Positions 52,454 through 64,000 of a DNA stretch of 64,000 nt are shown piece by piece. A program made the translations under genes and the position numbers. The stretch is taken from contig NZ_CYIG01000006.1 of assembly GCF_001298675.1 (NCBI RefSeq), positions 1-64,000 on the forward strand, given 5' to 3'. The notes below the pieces were generated by a model. It ran no database searches and was not told where the DNA came from. It saw nothing but the letters and a program-made list of their open reading frames with translations. This stretch comes from Paenacidovorax caeni (GTDB taxonomy: Bacteria; Pseudomonadota; Gammaproteobacteria; Burkholderiales; Burkholderiaceae_C). Each line of letters begins with the position of its first letter. Position 1 is the first letter of the stretch.

Positions 52454-52757
52454 CGCTGTGCCAGATGGCAGGGGACTGAAAAAAGCGCCCTGCCCAGCAC
52501 GGCAGGGCTTGGTCTTCAGCACAAAGCACGCCCTTGTCCTCGAAAGCCCGCCCTTGCGACCGCCATCCAGCACTGGACTGCCACCATGCGCACTGGAATC
52601 ACGGATGCTGGCGCACAGAAGGTATTCCCTGCTCGGGCAACGCGAAGGCAAGCAAGGGGACCCGCCACAGCTTGCCAACCTGCACGGCTGCAGGCCGTTC
52701 GGGGCAATCCTGGATTGAGGATCTGTCGGACGAAATGGGTTCTCCAGGCTTTTGCTA
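52454..52757. other. Gene-free stretch between convergent genes
   Basis: No convincing gene or known repeat is seen in 52513-52757; short open frames on both strands lack start context and family likeness. The left part (52479-52508) is a terminator. Confidence 0.6.
52479..52508 (-). terminator. Intrinsic terminator, minus strand
   Basis: GCCCTGCC and GGCAGGGC pair around CAGCAC (52487-52508). Read on the minus strand, GC and then TTTTTT follow. It would end transcripts of the DUF4149-like gene, and the hairpin may also serve the convergent glycosyltransferase transcript. Confidence 0.8.
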
Positions 52758-53168
52758 TCACCTTCGCGGTGTCAGGCGCCACAGCACCACCGCCGCACAG
52801 GCCCACTGCAACACGTACAGCACCGACCCGAGGCTGTGCCATAGCTTGAGGCTCTCTCGCGCGACGATGCGGGGAGCCACGCCGTACTGAACCAGCAAGG
52901 CGAACAACAACCCGGCAACTACAAAACCGATAGCTTCCCGCGCCCACTCCTCAAGCGTTTCAACCCCTTTTTTCCTTGAAAGCACAAGCAGGGCAAGGCA
53001 GCAAACCACGGACACCCAGGTCTGTGCAGCGAACAATTGGGCCGCCATATTGCCCGCCATAGCGGGCGTAGGCAGGTGGACGAACAACAACGGCACAGCC
53101 ATGAAACCAATCGCCGAGAGGCTCCCCCACCACAGGGCAGCTGCGAATTGGGGCAGACGCTGGGCCAT
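52758..53168 (-). CDS. DUF4149-like membrane protein
   Basis: A 136-residue protein with four predicted membrane segments (FAAALWWGSLSAIGFMAVPLLFV, WVSVVCCLALLVL, IGFVVAGLLFALLVQYGVAP, LWHSLGSVLYVLQWACAAVVLW). WWGSL near the start, PTPAMAG and WHSLGSVLY are features I associate with the DUF4149 family found downstream of greA in Burkholderiales. Function is unknown. It lies 16 bases after greA, probably in one transcript. Confidence 0.83.
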   Translation of the reverse strand: MAQRLPQFAAALWWGSLSAIGFMAVPLLFVHLPTPAMAGNMAAQLFAAQTWVSVVCCLALLVLSRKKGVETLEEWAREAIGFVVAGLLFALLVQYGVAPRIVARESLKLWHSLGSVLYVLQWACAAVVLWRLTPRR

Positions 53169-53184
53169 GCTGCGACTTTACGCT

Positions 53185-53661
53185 TCAGAGATAGCTGACC
53201 GACACCACTTCGTAGCGGCGCAGACCGCCGGGTGCCTGCACTTCTGCGGTGTCACCCTCCTCCTTGCCGATCAGCGCACGCGCGATCGGGCTGGAGACGT
53301 TGATGAGGCCGAGCTTCAGGTCGGCTTCATCCTCGCCAACGATTTGGTACTTCACGGTCTCGCCGCTGTCCTCGTCTTCCAGCTCCACCGTGGCGCCGAA
53401 AACCACACGGCCGCCAGCGTCGAGCTGCGAGGGGTCGATGATCTGCGCGGCCGAGAGCTTGCCCTCGACTTCCTGGATGCGGCCCTCAATGAAGCCCTGG
53501 CGGTCCTTGGCGGCTTCGTACTCGGCGTTCTCACTCAGGTCACCCTGGGCGCGCGCCTCGGCGATGGCGGCGATGACGGCGGGGCGGTCCACGGTCTTAA
53601 GGCGGTGGAGCTCTTCCTTGAGCTTCTCGGCGCCGCGCTTGGTGATGGGAATGGTGGCCAT
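53185..53661 (-). CDS. greA: Transcription elongation factor GreA
   Basis: Binds the RNA polymerase secondary channel and stimulates cleavage of backtracked RNA. The 158 residues equal the family length. The N-terminal coiled coil ([20 protein letters not shown] to about residue 75) carries the acidic tip [20 protein letters not shown]. The C-terminal FKBP-like domain ends [16 protein letters not shown]-like ([20 protein letters not shown]) and YEVVSVSYL. It is downstream of carB, across a strong terminator. Confidence 0.98.
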   Translation of the reverse strand: MATIPITKRGAEKLKEELHRLKTVDRPAVIAAIAEARAQGDLSENAEYEAAKDRQGFIEGRIQEVEGKLSAAQIIDPSQLDAGGRVVFGATVELEDEDSGETVKYQIVGEDEADLKLGLINVSSPIARALIGKEEGDTAEVQAPGGLRRYEVVSVSYL

Positions 53662-53713
53662 TGCAAAGTCTCCATGCTCAACAAACCGGCCGCTTCCTTG
53701 ATGGAGCGGCCCG

Positions 53714-53755
53714 AAAAAAAAGGGAAACCGCCGCGCGTTGCCGCGCGGCGGTTTC
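53714..53755 (-). terminator. Strong intrinsic terminator after carB
   Basis: On the minus strand GAAACCGCCGCGCG and its complement form a perfect 14-bp stem around GCAA, followed by CCC and eight T... the run is 53721-53714. It closes the carAB transcript before greA. Confidence 0.93.
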
Positions 53756-53791
53756 AGTTCAGCGGCAATTATGCCCGATTAGCCCAAGGGC

Positions 53792-57037
<3,246 letters not shown>

Positions 57038-58201
57038 TTACTTCTTCTCCATCAGCGCGGTGAAGCGGTCAAACAGGTAGGCGATGTCATGGGGCCCGGG
57101 CGAAGCCTCGGGGTGGCCCTGGAAGCAGAACGCAGGCTTCTCTCTGAATTCCAGGCCCTGCAGGGTGCCGTCGAACAGGCTGACGTGCGTAGCACGCAGA
57201 TGGGCAGGCAGCGAATCCAGCGCCACGGCGAAGCCGTGGTTCTGGCTGGTGATGCTGACGCGCCCCGTGTCCAGGTCCTTCACGGGATGGTTGCCGCCGT
57301 GGTGGCTGTTGGCCATCTTGAAAGTGCTGGCACCGGCCGCAAGCGCCATGATCTGGTGCCCCAGGCAGATACCGAAGGTCGGCACGCCGCTGTCCAAAAT
57401 TTGCTGCACTGCCGTAATGGCGTAACCACAGGCCGCCGGGTCACCTGGGCCGTTGGACAGGAAAATGCCGTCGGGATTCATGGCCAGCACCTCGGCAGCC
57501 GGCGTCTGGGCCGGCACCACGGTGAGTGCACAACCGCGGCTGGCCAGCATGCGCAGGATGTTGTGCTTGACGCCGAAGTCATACGCCACCACCTTGAAAC
57601 GCGGAGCGGTCTGCTGGCCATAGCCCTGGCCGAGTTGCCACTCGGTCTGGTCCCAGGTGTAGGGCTGCTTGGTGGAAACCACCTTGGCCAGATCCAGCCC
57701 ATTCATGTCGGGCGCGGCCTTGGCGGCAGCCACAGCCGCAGCGATGCGCTCGGGTGTGACAGCCTCGCCCGCAGCCAAGCCGACGATGGCGCCATTCTGC
57801 GCGCCCTTGTCGCGCAGCAGGCGCGTCAGGCGGCGCGTGTCAATGTTGGCGATGGCCACGGTGTTCTCGCGCACCAGGTACTGCGAGAGGGTTTCGGTCT
57901 GGCGGAAGTTGCTCGCCAGCAGAGGCAGGTTCTTGATGATCAGGCCCGCGGCATGGATCTTCTCGGCCTCGACATCCTCGGGATTGACGCCGTAGTTGCC
58001 AATGTGCGGATACGTGAGCGTCACGATCTGCTGGCAGTAGCTGGGGTCGGTGAGGATTTCCTGGTAGCCGGTGATGGAAGTGTTGAACACCACTTCACCG
58101 ACGGTGGTGCCGGTGGCACCGATCGAGTTACCGATAAAGACCGTGCCGTCTGCGAGCGCCAGGATGGCGGGTGGGAAAGCTCCCTGTAGAGACAAAAGCA
58201 C
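57038..58201 (-). CDS. carA: Carbamoyl-phosphate synthase small subunit
   Basis: Class I glutamine amidotransferase that supplies ammonia to CarB. It has 387 residues from GTG 58201 ([20 protein letters not shown]), with GGAG six bases upstream; the frame stays open to 58276 but without family likeness. The N-terminal domain has [22 protein letters not shown]; the amidotransferase domain has [12 protein letters not shown], the nucleophile in [22 protein letters not shown] and the His/Glu of [11 protein letters not shown]. Confidence 0.98.
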   Translation of the reverse strand: MLLSLQGAFPPAILALADGTVFIGNSIGATGTTVGEVVFNTSITGYQEILTDPSYCQQIVTLTYPHIGNYGVNPEDVEAEKIHAAGLIIKNLPLLASNFRQTETLSQYLVRENTVAIANIDTRRLTRLLRDKGAQNGAIVGLAAGEAVTPERIAAAVAAAKAAPDMNGLDLAKVVSTKQPYTWDQTEWQLGQGYGQQTAPRFKVVAYDFGVKHNILRMLASRGCALTVVPAQTPAAEVLAMNPDGIFLSNGPGDPAACGYAITAVQQILDSGVPTFGICLGHQIMALAAGASTFKMANSHHGGNHPVKDLDTGRVSITSQNHGFAVALDSLPAHLRATHVSLFDGTLQGLEFREKPAFCFQGHPEASPGPHDIAYLFDRFTALMEKK

Positions 58202-58353
58202 TGGGTTCTCCGGATGGTTGCGGTCGCCCGGCGCCTGAAGGCCACTCGTGCGCGCGGCCATGCGCGCGCAGTACACAAGTGCCCGTGGCTGCTCTCAGAT
58301 AGGTTGTTGCTTTGGGGTGCGATCGGGCGACGCTATTGCGAGAAAAGCCCCCG

Positions 58354-58362
58354 ATTATACCA
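58354..58362 (-). promoter_or_regulatory. Probable carA promoter, extended -10
   Basis: TGGTATAAT on the minus strand is a perfect -10 hexamer with the extended TG. A good -35 at 17 bases is lacking. It would give a leader of about 146 bases before the carA GTG. Confidence 0.6.
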
Positions 58363-58426
58363 AGCGCCTCTTTCCCAAGCGCTGCTGCCAGGATAACCGC
58401 AGGCCCGCGCCAGGAAACGCCCCTCG

Positions 58427-59203
58427 TCAGCGTGCCGCACCACTCGCGTGCAGGCAAATAGCCGCGGCAGCCGCCACGTTGAGCGACTCTTCCCCCCCTG
58501 GCTGGGCAATGCGGATGCGCTGTGTCGCCTGCGCCTCCAGCGCCGGTGCCACCCCCTGGCCCTCATGGCCGAGCACCCAGGCGCACGGCCACGGCAGTGC
58601 GGCCCGGTGCAGGTAGTCACCCTGGTGCGAACTCGTAACCAACAAAGGCAACCCCAGCGCCTGCACCTGCGCCAGCCCGCCGCCCTCGACCAAGCGCAAG
58701 GCGAAATGTGCGCCCATACCGGCGCGCAGCACCTTTGGCGACCACAGCGCCGCACACCCTTTGAGGGCGAGCACCTGCACAAACCCGAACGCCGAGGCGC
58801 TGCGCAAGATTGAGCCGACGTTGCCCGCGTCCTGCAGGCGGTCCAGCACCACGGTGGCCAGGCCTGGCTGCAACGCAGGCGCGGCGGCGAGGTCCAGCAC
58901 AAACCCCATGCCCTGCGGCGCGGGTGATTCCAACCCGCTGATTTCCGCCCAAAGTGCATCCGCCAGAACTATGTTTTTCATAGCTGCTTGCGCGTACTGC
59001 GATTGGGCTAGAGGCCAAAAAGACTCTGAAAAAACGGCCACCGCGGGGCGCTGGCCTCGCGCCAGCAGGGCCCGGCACAGGTGGTCGCCCTCCAACCAGA
59101 CACGGCCCTGCTTGCGGTAGGCCGTGCTGTCCTGCGCCAGGCGGCGCAGATCCTTGACGAAAGCGTTGTCGCGGGAATGAACGAAAGTGGTGGTGGATGG
59201 CAT
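58427..59203 (-). CDS. TrmH/SpoU-family RNA 2'-O-methyltransferase
   Basis: SPOUT methyltransferase of 258 residues from ATG 59203 (MPSTTTFVHSRDNAFVKDLR). The N-terminal substrate domain (1-105) has QGRVWLEGDHLCRALLARGQ; the catalytic trefoil knot has VLDRLQDAGNVGSILRSASA near residue 130, VLGHEGQGVAPALE and IAQPGGEESLNVAAAAAICL. The target (rRNA or tRNA) cannot be named. Residues about 60-76 (SFWPLAQSQYAQAAMKN) are encoded by a dispersed repeat in frame. The ATG follows the rnhB stop by one base. Confidence 0.92.
   Translation of the reverse strand: MPSTTTFVHSRDNAFVKDLRRLAQDSTAYRKQGRVWLEGDHLCRALLARGQRPAVAVFSESFWPLAQSQYAQAAMKNIVLADALWAEISGLESPAPQGMGFVLDLAAAPALQPGLATVVLDRLQDAGNVGSILRSASAFGFVQVLALKGCAALWSPKVLRAGMGAHFALRLVEGGGLAQVQALGLPLLVTSSHQGDYLHRAALPWPCAWVLGHEGQGVAPALEAQATQRIRIAQPGGEESLNVAAAAAICLHASGAAR
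58974..59024 (+). repeat. Dispersed repeat, copy 11, inside the TrmH-family gene
   Basis: TTTTTCATAGCTGCTTGCGC, then GTACTGCGATTGGGCTAGAG and GCCAAAAAG. The gene reads through it on the minus strand without a stop. Confidence 0.85.
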
Positions 59204-59204
59204 G

Positions 59205-59825
59205 TCAGAGAAGCTGCGCGACGGGCGCGAAAGTACGCCGGTGCTCGGGGCACGCGCCATGGGCGCGCAGTGCCGCCATGTGGGCCGCCGTGCCATAGCC
59301 CTTGTGCCCAGCAAAGCCATATTGCGGGTAGCGCTCGTGCAGTTGCGCGCACCAGCGGTCACGATGCACCTTGGCCAGGATGGATGCCGCCGAGATGGCT
59401 TGCACGCGTGCATCGCCCTTGACGATGGCCTCTGCGGGCACATCCAGCACAGGCAGGCGGTTGCCATCGACCAGCACCATCACCGGCTTCAGGCGCAGCC
59501 CCTGGACTGCCCGGCGCATGGCCAGTAGTGTGGCCTGCAAAATGTTCAGGCGGTCGATTTCCTCGACACTGGCCTCGGCAATGCTGAAGCACAGCGCATG
59601 GGCGCGAATTTCGTCAAACAGGGCCTCGCGCCGCGCCGGGCTGAGCTTCTTGGAGTCGGCCAGCCCGGCGATCGGCCGCTGGTCGTCCAGGATCACCGCG
59701 GCTGCGACCACGGGCCCGGCCAACGGGCCACGCCCGGCTTCGTCCACGCCAGCGACCAGGCCAGGCGGATGCCAAGGCAGGGGCACTTGCAGCGGCTCAG
59801 GCGCCAAGGACTTTCTGGATCGCAT
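59205..59825 (-). CDS. rnhB: Ribonuclease HII
   Basis: Removes RNA, including single ribonucleotides, from RNA-DNA hybrids. It has 206 residues from ATG 59825 ([20 protein letters not shown]), inside the lpxB 3' end (29-base overlap). The active site begins with [20 protein letters not shown] (Asp-Glu) near residue 25, then [21 protein letters not shown] (Asp) and [17 protein letters not shown] (Asp in the last part). The length is normal. It stands in the lipid A row as in many beta- and gammaproteobacteria. Confidence 0.96.
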   Translation of the reverse strand: MRSRKSLAPEPLQVPLPWHPPGLVAGVDEAGRGPLAGPVVAAAVILDDQRPIAGLADSKKLSPARREALFDEIRAHALCFSIAEASVEEIDRLNILQATLLAMRRAVQGLRLKPVMVLVDGNRLPVLDVPAEAIVKGDARVQAISAASILAKVHRDRWCAQLHERYPQYGFAGHKGYGTAAHMAALRAHGACPEHRRTFAPVAQLL

Positions 59826-60960
59826 CGGCAGCCAATCGGGGGGTATCGCGCAGCAATTCATGGTGCAGCGCCGTAAAGCGCTGCTCCAGGGCTGCCAGGG
59901 TGTCGGGTGCATCGGCACGGGCTCGCAGCCAGCGCAAGGTGGCGGCCGCCAGCGCCTCGGGCGTGGCGGCATCCTGAATCAGCTCTGGCACCACAAAGTC
60001 ACCACACAGGATGTTGGGCAGCCCCACCCAGGGCTGCAGCTGCTTGCGCCGCATCAGGCGCCAGCTCCAGCCCTGCATGCGGTAGCCAATCACCATGGGG
60101 CGCTTGAACAGCGCCGCCTCCAGCGTGGCGGTGCCGCTGGCGATCAGCGTGGCATCGCAGGCGGCCAGCACGGTATGCGACTGGCCCGTGACGATCTGCA
60201 GCCGATGCGCCACGCCGCAGTCACGCGCCACCTCGGCAATGCGCTGCTGCAGCGCCGGCACAGCGGGGACTACTAATTTGATAGCTGGTAGCGCCTGCTG
60301 GATAAGCGCTGCAGCCTGAAAGAATGCCGGAGCAATGTACTGAACCTCCGCCGAACGGCTACCCGGCAGAACCGCCAACACGGTGTCGTCGGGCGCCAGG
60401 CCGAGCTGGGAGCGGGCGGCGGCGCGGTCTGGCACCAGGGGGATGACGCTGGCCAGCGGATGGCCCACGTAGCTGGCGGAAATGCCATGGCGCGCAAGCA
60501 ATTCCGGCTCGAACGGGAAGATGCACAACACATGGTCGGCCGCGCGCCGTATTTTCTCCACACGGCCCGCACGCCAGGCCCAGATCGAGGGACAAACGAA
60601 ATGCACGGTCTTGATGCCGGCAGCACGCAGGTCGGCCTCCAGGCCCAGGTTGAAATCGGGGGCATCGACACCGATGAACACGTCGGGCCGGTTCTTCAAT
60701 AAATCTGCACGCAGCGTCTTGCGGATGCGCAGCAGCTCACGCAGGCGGCGCAATACCTCCATGCTGTAGCCGTGCACGGCCAGTCGGTCGCTGGGCCACT
60801 GGGCGTCAAAGCCACGGCGCACCATCTGTGGACCGCCAATGCCATGTGCCATCAACGCTGGCCAACGGGCCTGCATACCGTCGAGCAGCAGGCCTGCCAG
60901 CAAATCGCCAGAAGTCTCGCCCGCCACCATCGCGATGCGGGGCGCATGCCGTTCACTCAT
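59797..60960 (-). CDS. lpxB: Lipid-A-disaccharide synthase
   Basis: Inner-membrane-associated GT19 glycosyltransferase that joins UDP-diacyl-GlcN and lipid X to the disaccharide. It has 387 residues. Seen are [20 protein letters not shown], the [10 protein letters not shown] segment, [40 protein letters not shown] and [20 protein letters not shown]. Residues about 214-228 ([17 protein letters not shown]) coincide with a dispersed repeat, yet the segment aligns by eye with other LpxB proteins without a gap. It follows lpxA after five bases. Confidence 0.97.
   Translation of the reverse strand: MSERHAPRIAMVAGETSGDLLAGLLLDGMQARWPALMAHGIGGPQMVRRGFDAQWPSDRLAVHGYSMEVLRRLRELLRIRKTLRADLLKNRPDVFIGVDAPDFNLGLEADLRAAGIKTVHFVCPSIWAWRAGRVEKIRRAADHVLCIFPFEPELLARHGISASYVGHPLASVIPLVPDRAAARSQLGLAPDDTVLAVLPGSRSAEVQYIAPAFFQAAALIQQALPAIKLVVPAVPALQQRIAEVARDCGVAHRLQIVTGQSHTVLAACDATLIASGTATLEAALFKRPMVIGYRMQGWSWRLMRRKQLQPWVGLPNILCGDFVVPELIQDAATPEALAAATLRWLRARADAPDTLAALEQRFTALHHELLRDTPRLAADAIQKVLGA
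60276..60323 (+). repeat. Dispersed repeat, copy 12, inside lpxB
   Basis: ATTTGATAGCTGGTAGCGCC, then TGCTGGATAAGCGCTGCAGC and CTGAAAG. lpxB reads through it in the same frame as the TrmH-family gene reads copy 11. Confidence 0.8.
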
Positions 60961-60965
60961 GGACT

Positions 60966-61754
60966 CTAGCGGGCTATGCCCTGGGCCGCTGCAGCCAGGA
61001 AGGTGTCCATCATCGCCACATCCTGCGCCGCGTCAGGCACCTGTGCAGCCAGCGCCTGGATGGCGCTGCGCGCCTGCTCCAGCGTTAACCCCTGGCGGTA
61101 CAACAGCTTGTGCATCTCGCGGATGGCCGCAATGCGTTGCGCAGAGAAATCGCGGCGGCGCAGACCCACCAGGTTCACACCACGCACGGCCAGCGGGTTG
61201 CCGTCCACCACCATGAACGGAGGAACATCCTTGCCGATGTGGCTGGCAAAACCCACCATGGTATGCGCGCCAATGCGCATGCGCTGCAACACACCGGTAA
61301 GGCCGCCTACGGTGGCCCAATCGCCAACCTCGACGTGGCCCGCCAAGGTAGTGTTGTTGGCCATCGTGGTGTGATGCCCCACCACGCAGTCATGCGCGAT
61401 GTGCACATAGGCCATGATCCAGTTGTCATCGCCGATGGTGGTCACGCCTTTGTCCTGCGCCGTGCCCGTATTGAAGGTACAGAACTCACGGATGGTGTTA
61501 CGGTCACCAATGACGAGGCGCGTGTCCTCGCCCGCGTACTTCTTGTCCTGCGGCACCGCGCCGAGCGACGCAAACTGGAAAATACGATTGTCCCGGCCGA
61601 TGGTGGTACGCCCCTCGATCACGCAATGCGCCCCCACTACAGTGCCCGCACCGATACGCACGTGCGGGCCAATGACGGCGTAAGGGCCAATGGTCACGCT
61701 CGGGTCGATCTCGGCCCCGGCATCGACAATGGCGGTCTGGTGGATGTTGCTCAC
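60966..61754 (-). CDS. lpxA: UDP-N-acetylglucosamine acyltransferase
   Basis: First step of lipid A: moves a 3-hydroxyacyl chain from ACP to UDP-GlcNAc. It has 262 residues: a left-handed beta-helix of hexapeptide repeats (residues 1-190, for example [20 protein letters not shown]) with the catalytic His in [20 protein letters not shown] near residue 125, then the helical C-terminus from [20 protein letters not shown]. The start is 25 bases after fabZ. Confidence 0.98.
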   Translation of the reverse strand: MSNIHQTAIVDAGAEIDPSVTIGPYAVIGPHVRIGAGTVVGAHCVIEGRTTIGRDNRIFQFASLGAVPQDKKYAGEDTRLVIGDRNTIREFCTFNTGTAQDKGVTTIGDDNWIMAYVHIAHDCVVGHHTTMANNTTLAGHVEVGDWATVGGLTGVLQRMRIGAHTMVGFASHIGKDVPPFMVVDGNPLAVRGVNLVGLRRRDFSAQRIAAIREMHKLLYRQGLTLEQARSAIQALAAQVPDAAQDVAMMDTFLAAAAQGIAR

Positions 61755-61779
61755 GGTGCGGATGGCACTCGGCCCCAGG

Positions 61780-62220
61780 TCAGCCCACTTGGCGCATGGT
61801 GCACATCAGCTGCGCCTCACAAGCGACCTCATCGCCCACGCGGCCCACGCCGTTGAACTTCCAGATGCCGCCGCGCACGCGGTCGATGGTGATGTCCAGG
61901 ATGAGCTGGTCGCCCGGCTCCACGGGACGCTTGAAACGCGCGCCGTCGATACCGACGAAGTAATAGATGTTGTTCTCATCGGGCACCTGGCCCATGGCGT
62001 CGAACGCCAACAGCCCTGCCGCCTGGGCCAGCGCTTCAAGAATCAGCACGCCGGGCATGACCGGGCGGCCGGGGAAATGGCCCATGAAATACGGCTCGTT
62101 GAACGTGACGTTCTTGATGGCCCGGATGCGCTGGTTGCGCTCAAGCTCAACCACCTTGTCCACCAGCAGGAAGGGGTAGCGGTGGGGCAGTTGCTTGAGG
62201 ATTGCGTGAATATCCATCAT
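61780..62220 (-). CDS. fabZ: 3-hydroxyacyl-ACP dehydratase FabZ
   Basis: Dehydrates 3-hydroxyacyl-ACP in fatty acid synthesis and competes with LpxA for the same substrate. The 146 residues match the family. Conserved are [13 protein letters not shown], the active-site His in [20 protein letters not shown] and [19 protein letters not shown]. It lies between lpxD and lpxA, the standard place. Confidence 0.98.
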   Translation of the reverse strand: MMDIHAILKQLPHRYPFLLVDKVVELERNQRIRAIKNVTFNEPYFMGHFPGRPVMPGVLILEALAQAAGLLAFDAMGQVPDENNIYYFVGIDGARFKRPVEPGDQLILDITIDRVRGGIWKFNGVGRVGDEVACEAQLMCTMRQVG

Positions 62221-62236
62221 CTGGTTTTCCGTTTTT

Positions 62237-63217
62237 CTATGTGGCTTTCAGTGCCTGTTCCAGTGCCTTGATGCGTTCGCGCAAGGCGTGCAATTGCTTG
62301 AGTGTGGCGGCGTTTTTTTCCCACTTGGCGTTTTCATCGGCGGGAAACATGCCGGTGTACAGGCCGGGCTGGCTGATCGAGCGCGTCACCGTCGTGGCGG
62401 CGGACACGTGCACATGGTCGGCCAGCGCCAGGTGGCCCAGCACGATACCGCCGCCGCCCACGGTGCAATGCGCGCCAATGCGCGCACTGCCCGCCACGCC
62501 CGCGCAGCCGGCCATGGCCGCATGGCGCCCGACATGCACGTTGTGGCCAATCTGCACCAGGTTGTCGAGCTTGACGCCGTCCTCGATGACCGTGTCGTCC
62601 AGCGCACCACGATCCACGCAGGTGTTGGCACCAAGCTCCACGTCGTCGCCGATGCGCACCGCGCCCAGCTGCTCGATCTTGACCCAGGCACCGTCCTCAG
62701 GCGCAAAACCAAAGCCGTCGGCACCGACCACCACGCCCGAATGCAGGATGCAGCGCGCACCCACCTGGCAGTCCTCGCCCACGGTGACGCGCGACTTGAG
62801 CCAGGTACCGGCTCCGATACGCGCCCCACGCTCGACCACACACAGCGGGCCGATGATGGCACTGGCATCGACCTGCGCGTCCGGATGCACCACGGCACTC
62901 GGGTGCACGCCTGGTACCGGCCCGCGGCCCTGCGCCTGGCGCCACAACTGGGTGGCACGCGCGAAGTAGGCATAAGGGTTGGCAGCAACGATGCAGGCGC
63001 CGCGCTGGCGGGCCTGCTCTCGCAACGCGGGTGCCACAATGACGCAGGCCGCCTGGGAGGCGGCCAGCTGCTGTTGGTAACGGGGGTTGCTGAGAAAGCT
63101 CAGATCGCCCGGGCCGGCGGATTCCAGGGGAGCGATGCGTGCAATACGTGTTTCGCGCGTCGCCCCCTCGAGTTCGCCACCAAGCGCATCGACGATCTGC
63201 CCTAACAGCAAACTCAC
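62237..63217 (-). CDS. lpxD: UDP-3-O-(3-hydroxyacyl)glucosamine N-acyltransferase
   Basis: Adds the second acyl chain in lipid A synthesis. It has 326 residues: a uridine-binding N-terminal domain (1-100, [20 protein letters not shown]), the hexapeptide beta-helix (about 100-290) with the catalytic His in [20 protein letters not shown] near residue 240, and a C-terminal helix ([20 protein letters not shown]). It lies 22 bases after skp. Confidence 0.97.
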   Translation of the reverse strand: MSLLLGQIVDALGGELEGATRETRIARIAPLESAGPGDLSFLSNPRYQQQLAASQAACVIVAPALREQARQRGACIVAANPYAYFARATQLWRQAQGRGPVPGVHPSAVVHPDAQVDASAIIGPLCVVERGARIGAGTWLKSRVTVGEDCQVGARCILHSGVVVGADGFGFAPEDGAWVKIEQLGAVRIGDDVELGANTCVDRGALDDTVIEDGVKLDNLVQIGHNVHVGRHAAMAGCAGVAGSARIGAHCTVGGGGIVLGHLALADHVHVSAATTVTRSISQPGLYTGMFPADENAKWEKNAATLKQLHALRERIKALEQALKAT

Positions 63218-63239
63218 ACTCGATCCTGCGAACGTCGCA

Positions 63240-63761
63240 TCACTTGGCGCCAGCGTTGAGCGCCTTGAGCACCTTGTCGGTGATGTCGTGCTTGGGATTG
63301 ATGTAGACGGCTTCCTGCAGGATCACGTCGTACTTCTCCTGCTCGGCCACTTGCTTGACGACCTTGTTGGCGCGCTCCAGCACCTGGGCCAGCTCTTCAT
63401 TCTTACGCGCGCTCAGGTCCTCCTGGAACTCGCGACGCTTGCGCTGAAACTCGCGGTCCTGATCGACGAGCTGGCGCTGACGCGTCTGGCGCTGACTCTC
63501 CGCCATGGTGGGCGCATCGCGTTCGAACTTTTCCGACGCAGACTTGAGGGTGTTGCCCATGTCTACGAGCTCCTTCTCACGCTTGGAGAATTCCTGCTCC
63601 AGCTTGGACTGCGCAGCCTTGGCAGCATTAGCTTCGCGGAACAGGCGGTCGGTATTGACGAAACCCGCCTTGAATTCTTCGGCATGCACGGCCAACGGAG
63701 CCGCCAGAGCCATGGAACCCAGCAACACGGCCAGGGAGAAATGACGAGAGAAGGTTTTCAT
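63240..63761 (-). CDS. skp: Periplasmic chaperone Skp (OmpH family)
   Basis: Trimeric periplasmic chaperone that holds unfolded outer membrane proteins for BamA. It has 173 residues: a signal peptide ([20 protein letters not shown], ending VHA-E), a beta core ([15 protein letters not shown] and [20 protein letters not shown]) and a long helical hairpin between them rich in Lys, Arg, Glu and Gln. Its ATG shares a base with the bamA stop (TAATG). Confidence 0.94.
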   Translation of the reverse strand: MKTFSRHFSLAVLLGSMALAAPLAVHAEEFKAGFVNTDRLFREANAAKAAQSKLEQEFSKREKELVDMGNTLKSASEKFERDAPTMAESQRQTRQRQLVDQDREFQRKRREFQEDLSARKNEELAQVLERANKVVKQVAEQEKYDVILQEAVYINPKHDITDKVLKALNAGAK

Positions 63762-64000
63762 TAGAAGGACGTTCCAATTTGGAATTGCAGTTTCTGGATT
63801 TTATCGCCTGCCTGCTTGCGCACAGGCTGCGCATAGGCGATACGCAGCGGCCCCAGCGGCGAAATCCAACTCAGGCCCAGGCCCGCGGAAGCGCGCATTT
63901 CACCAAAGCTGATTTTTTCATTGTCGCCAAAAACGTTGCCTGCATCGACAAAGCCGAAGACGCGTAGCGTGCGATCGTTACCCGCGCCGGGGAATGGTGC
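63761..64000 (-). CDS. bamA: BamA, outer membrane protein assembly factor (C-terminal end)
   Basis: Only the last 79 codons are in the window; the 5' part lies to the right. They read as the end of the 16-strand barrel of the Omp85 family: VFGFVDAGNVFGD, MRASAGLGLSWISPLGPLRI, YAQPVRKQAGDKIQKLQFQI and the final GTSF with terminal Phe, the sorting signal for the Bam machine itself. The order bamA-skp-lpxD supports it. Confidence 0.95.
   Translation of the reverse strand, partial: APFPGAGNDRTLRVFGFVDAGNVFGDNEKISFGEMRASAGLGLSWISPLGPLRIAYAQPVRKQAGDKIQKLQFQIGTSF

Noticed and set aside
58360-58390. AAGCGCC...AAGCGCTGCTGCC before carA as a thirteenth repeat
   Set aside because: Only short GCGCT words match; the ATAGCTG and AGAGGCC ends are missing, so it may be chance.

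Overview
The window looks like chromosome of a denitrifying betaproteobacterium of the order Burkholderiales, most likely family Comamonadaceae (Acidovorax/Alicycliphilus/Diaphorobacter-like). The reasons are high GC, the gene orders sucA-sucB-lpd-zapE, bamA-skp-lpxD-fabZ-lpxA-lpxB-rnhB and carA-carB-greA, a cytochrome cd1 denitrification cluster, and a dispersed ~45-bp intergenic repeat (core ATAGCTGCCAGCGCTTG ... AAGCGCTAGAGGCC) that I associate with this family. No rRNA, tRNA or CRISPR was seen.

Layout. 1-2000: an IS256-family element, cut by the window edge, inserted into an IS5-type transposase pseudogene that also carries an early amber codon. 2133-3620: RNase G (rng). 3757-19723: a self-contained nitrite-to-nitrous-oxide module. 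It holds the uroporphyrinogen III methyltransferase cobA/nirE, divergent from nirS-nirC-nirF-nirDL-nirG-nirH-nirJ-nirN-norE-norF-norC-norB-norQ-norD, and ends in a Crp/Fnr (Dnr-like) regulator. FNR/Dnr-type palindromes lie in the cobA/nirS intergenic region and before norC. cobA, nirDL, G, H, J, F and N cover the known heme d1 steps, nirS is the reductase and norCB the NO reductase with its accessory genes. The module separates rng from maf, which I believe are neighbours in many Burkholderiales.

19730-24861: housekeeping genes maf, rlmH, rsfS (with a histone-H1-like tail), hemF, purD and yebC; nadD is not present between rsfS and hemF. 24940-26451: a HerA-like ATPase. 26547-30042: a less GC-rich patch with a LytTR response regulator and GHKL sensor (Agr/Vir-like) facing a secreted metallophosphoesterase. 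30343-33746: PLP dehydratase, upp and a Na/Pi symporter. 33902-38644: a DinG/YoaA-type helicase, a PP2C phosphatase, a secreted coiled-coil protein and zapE. 38727-44433: the 2-oxoglutarate dehydrogenase complex. 44641-53661: AI-2E-type permease, GNAT, glmM, folP, ftsH, rlmE, yhbY, glycosyltransferase, DUF4149-like protein and greA. 53792-58201: carAB. 58427-64000: TrmH-family methyltransferase, rnhB, the lipid A genes, skp and the end of bamA.

The least explained signal is the repeat family. There are twelve copies in 64 kb. Most are intergenic, but one forms the C-terminus of NirDL, one supplies the apparent ribosome binding site and TTG start of maf, and two lie inside lpxB and the TrmH-family gene, where they are read in the same frame (consensus peptide FWPLALVQQALAAIKF). 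This resembles the protein-invading palindromic elements of Rickettsia.
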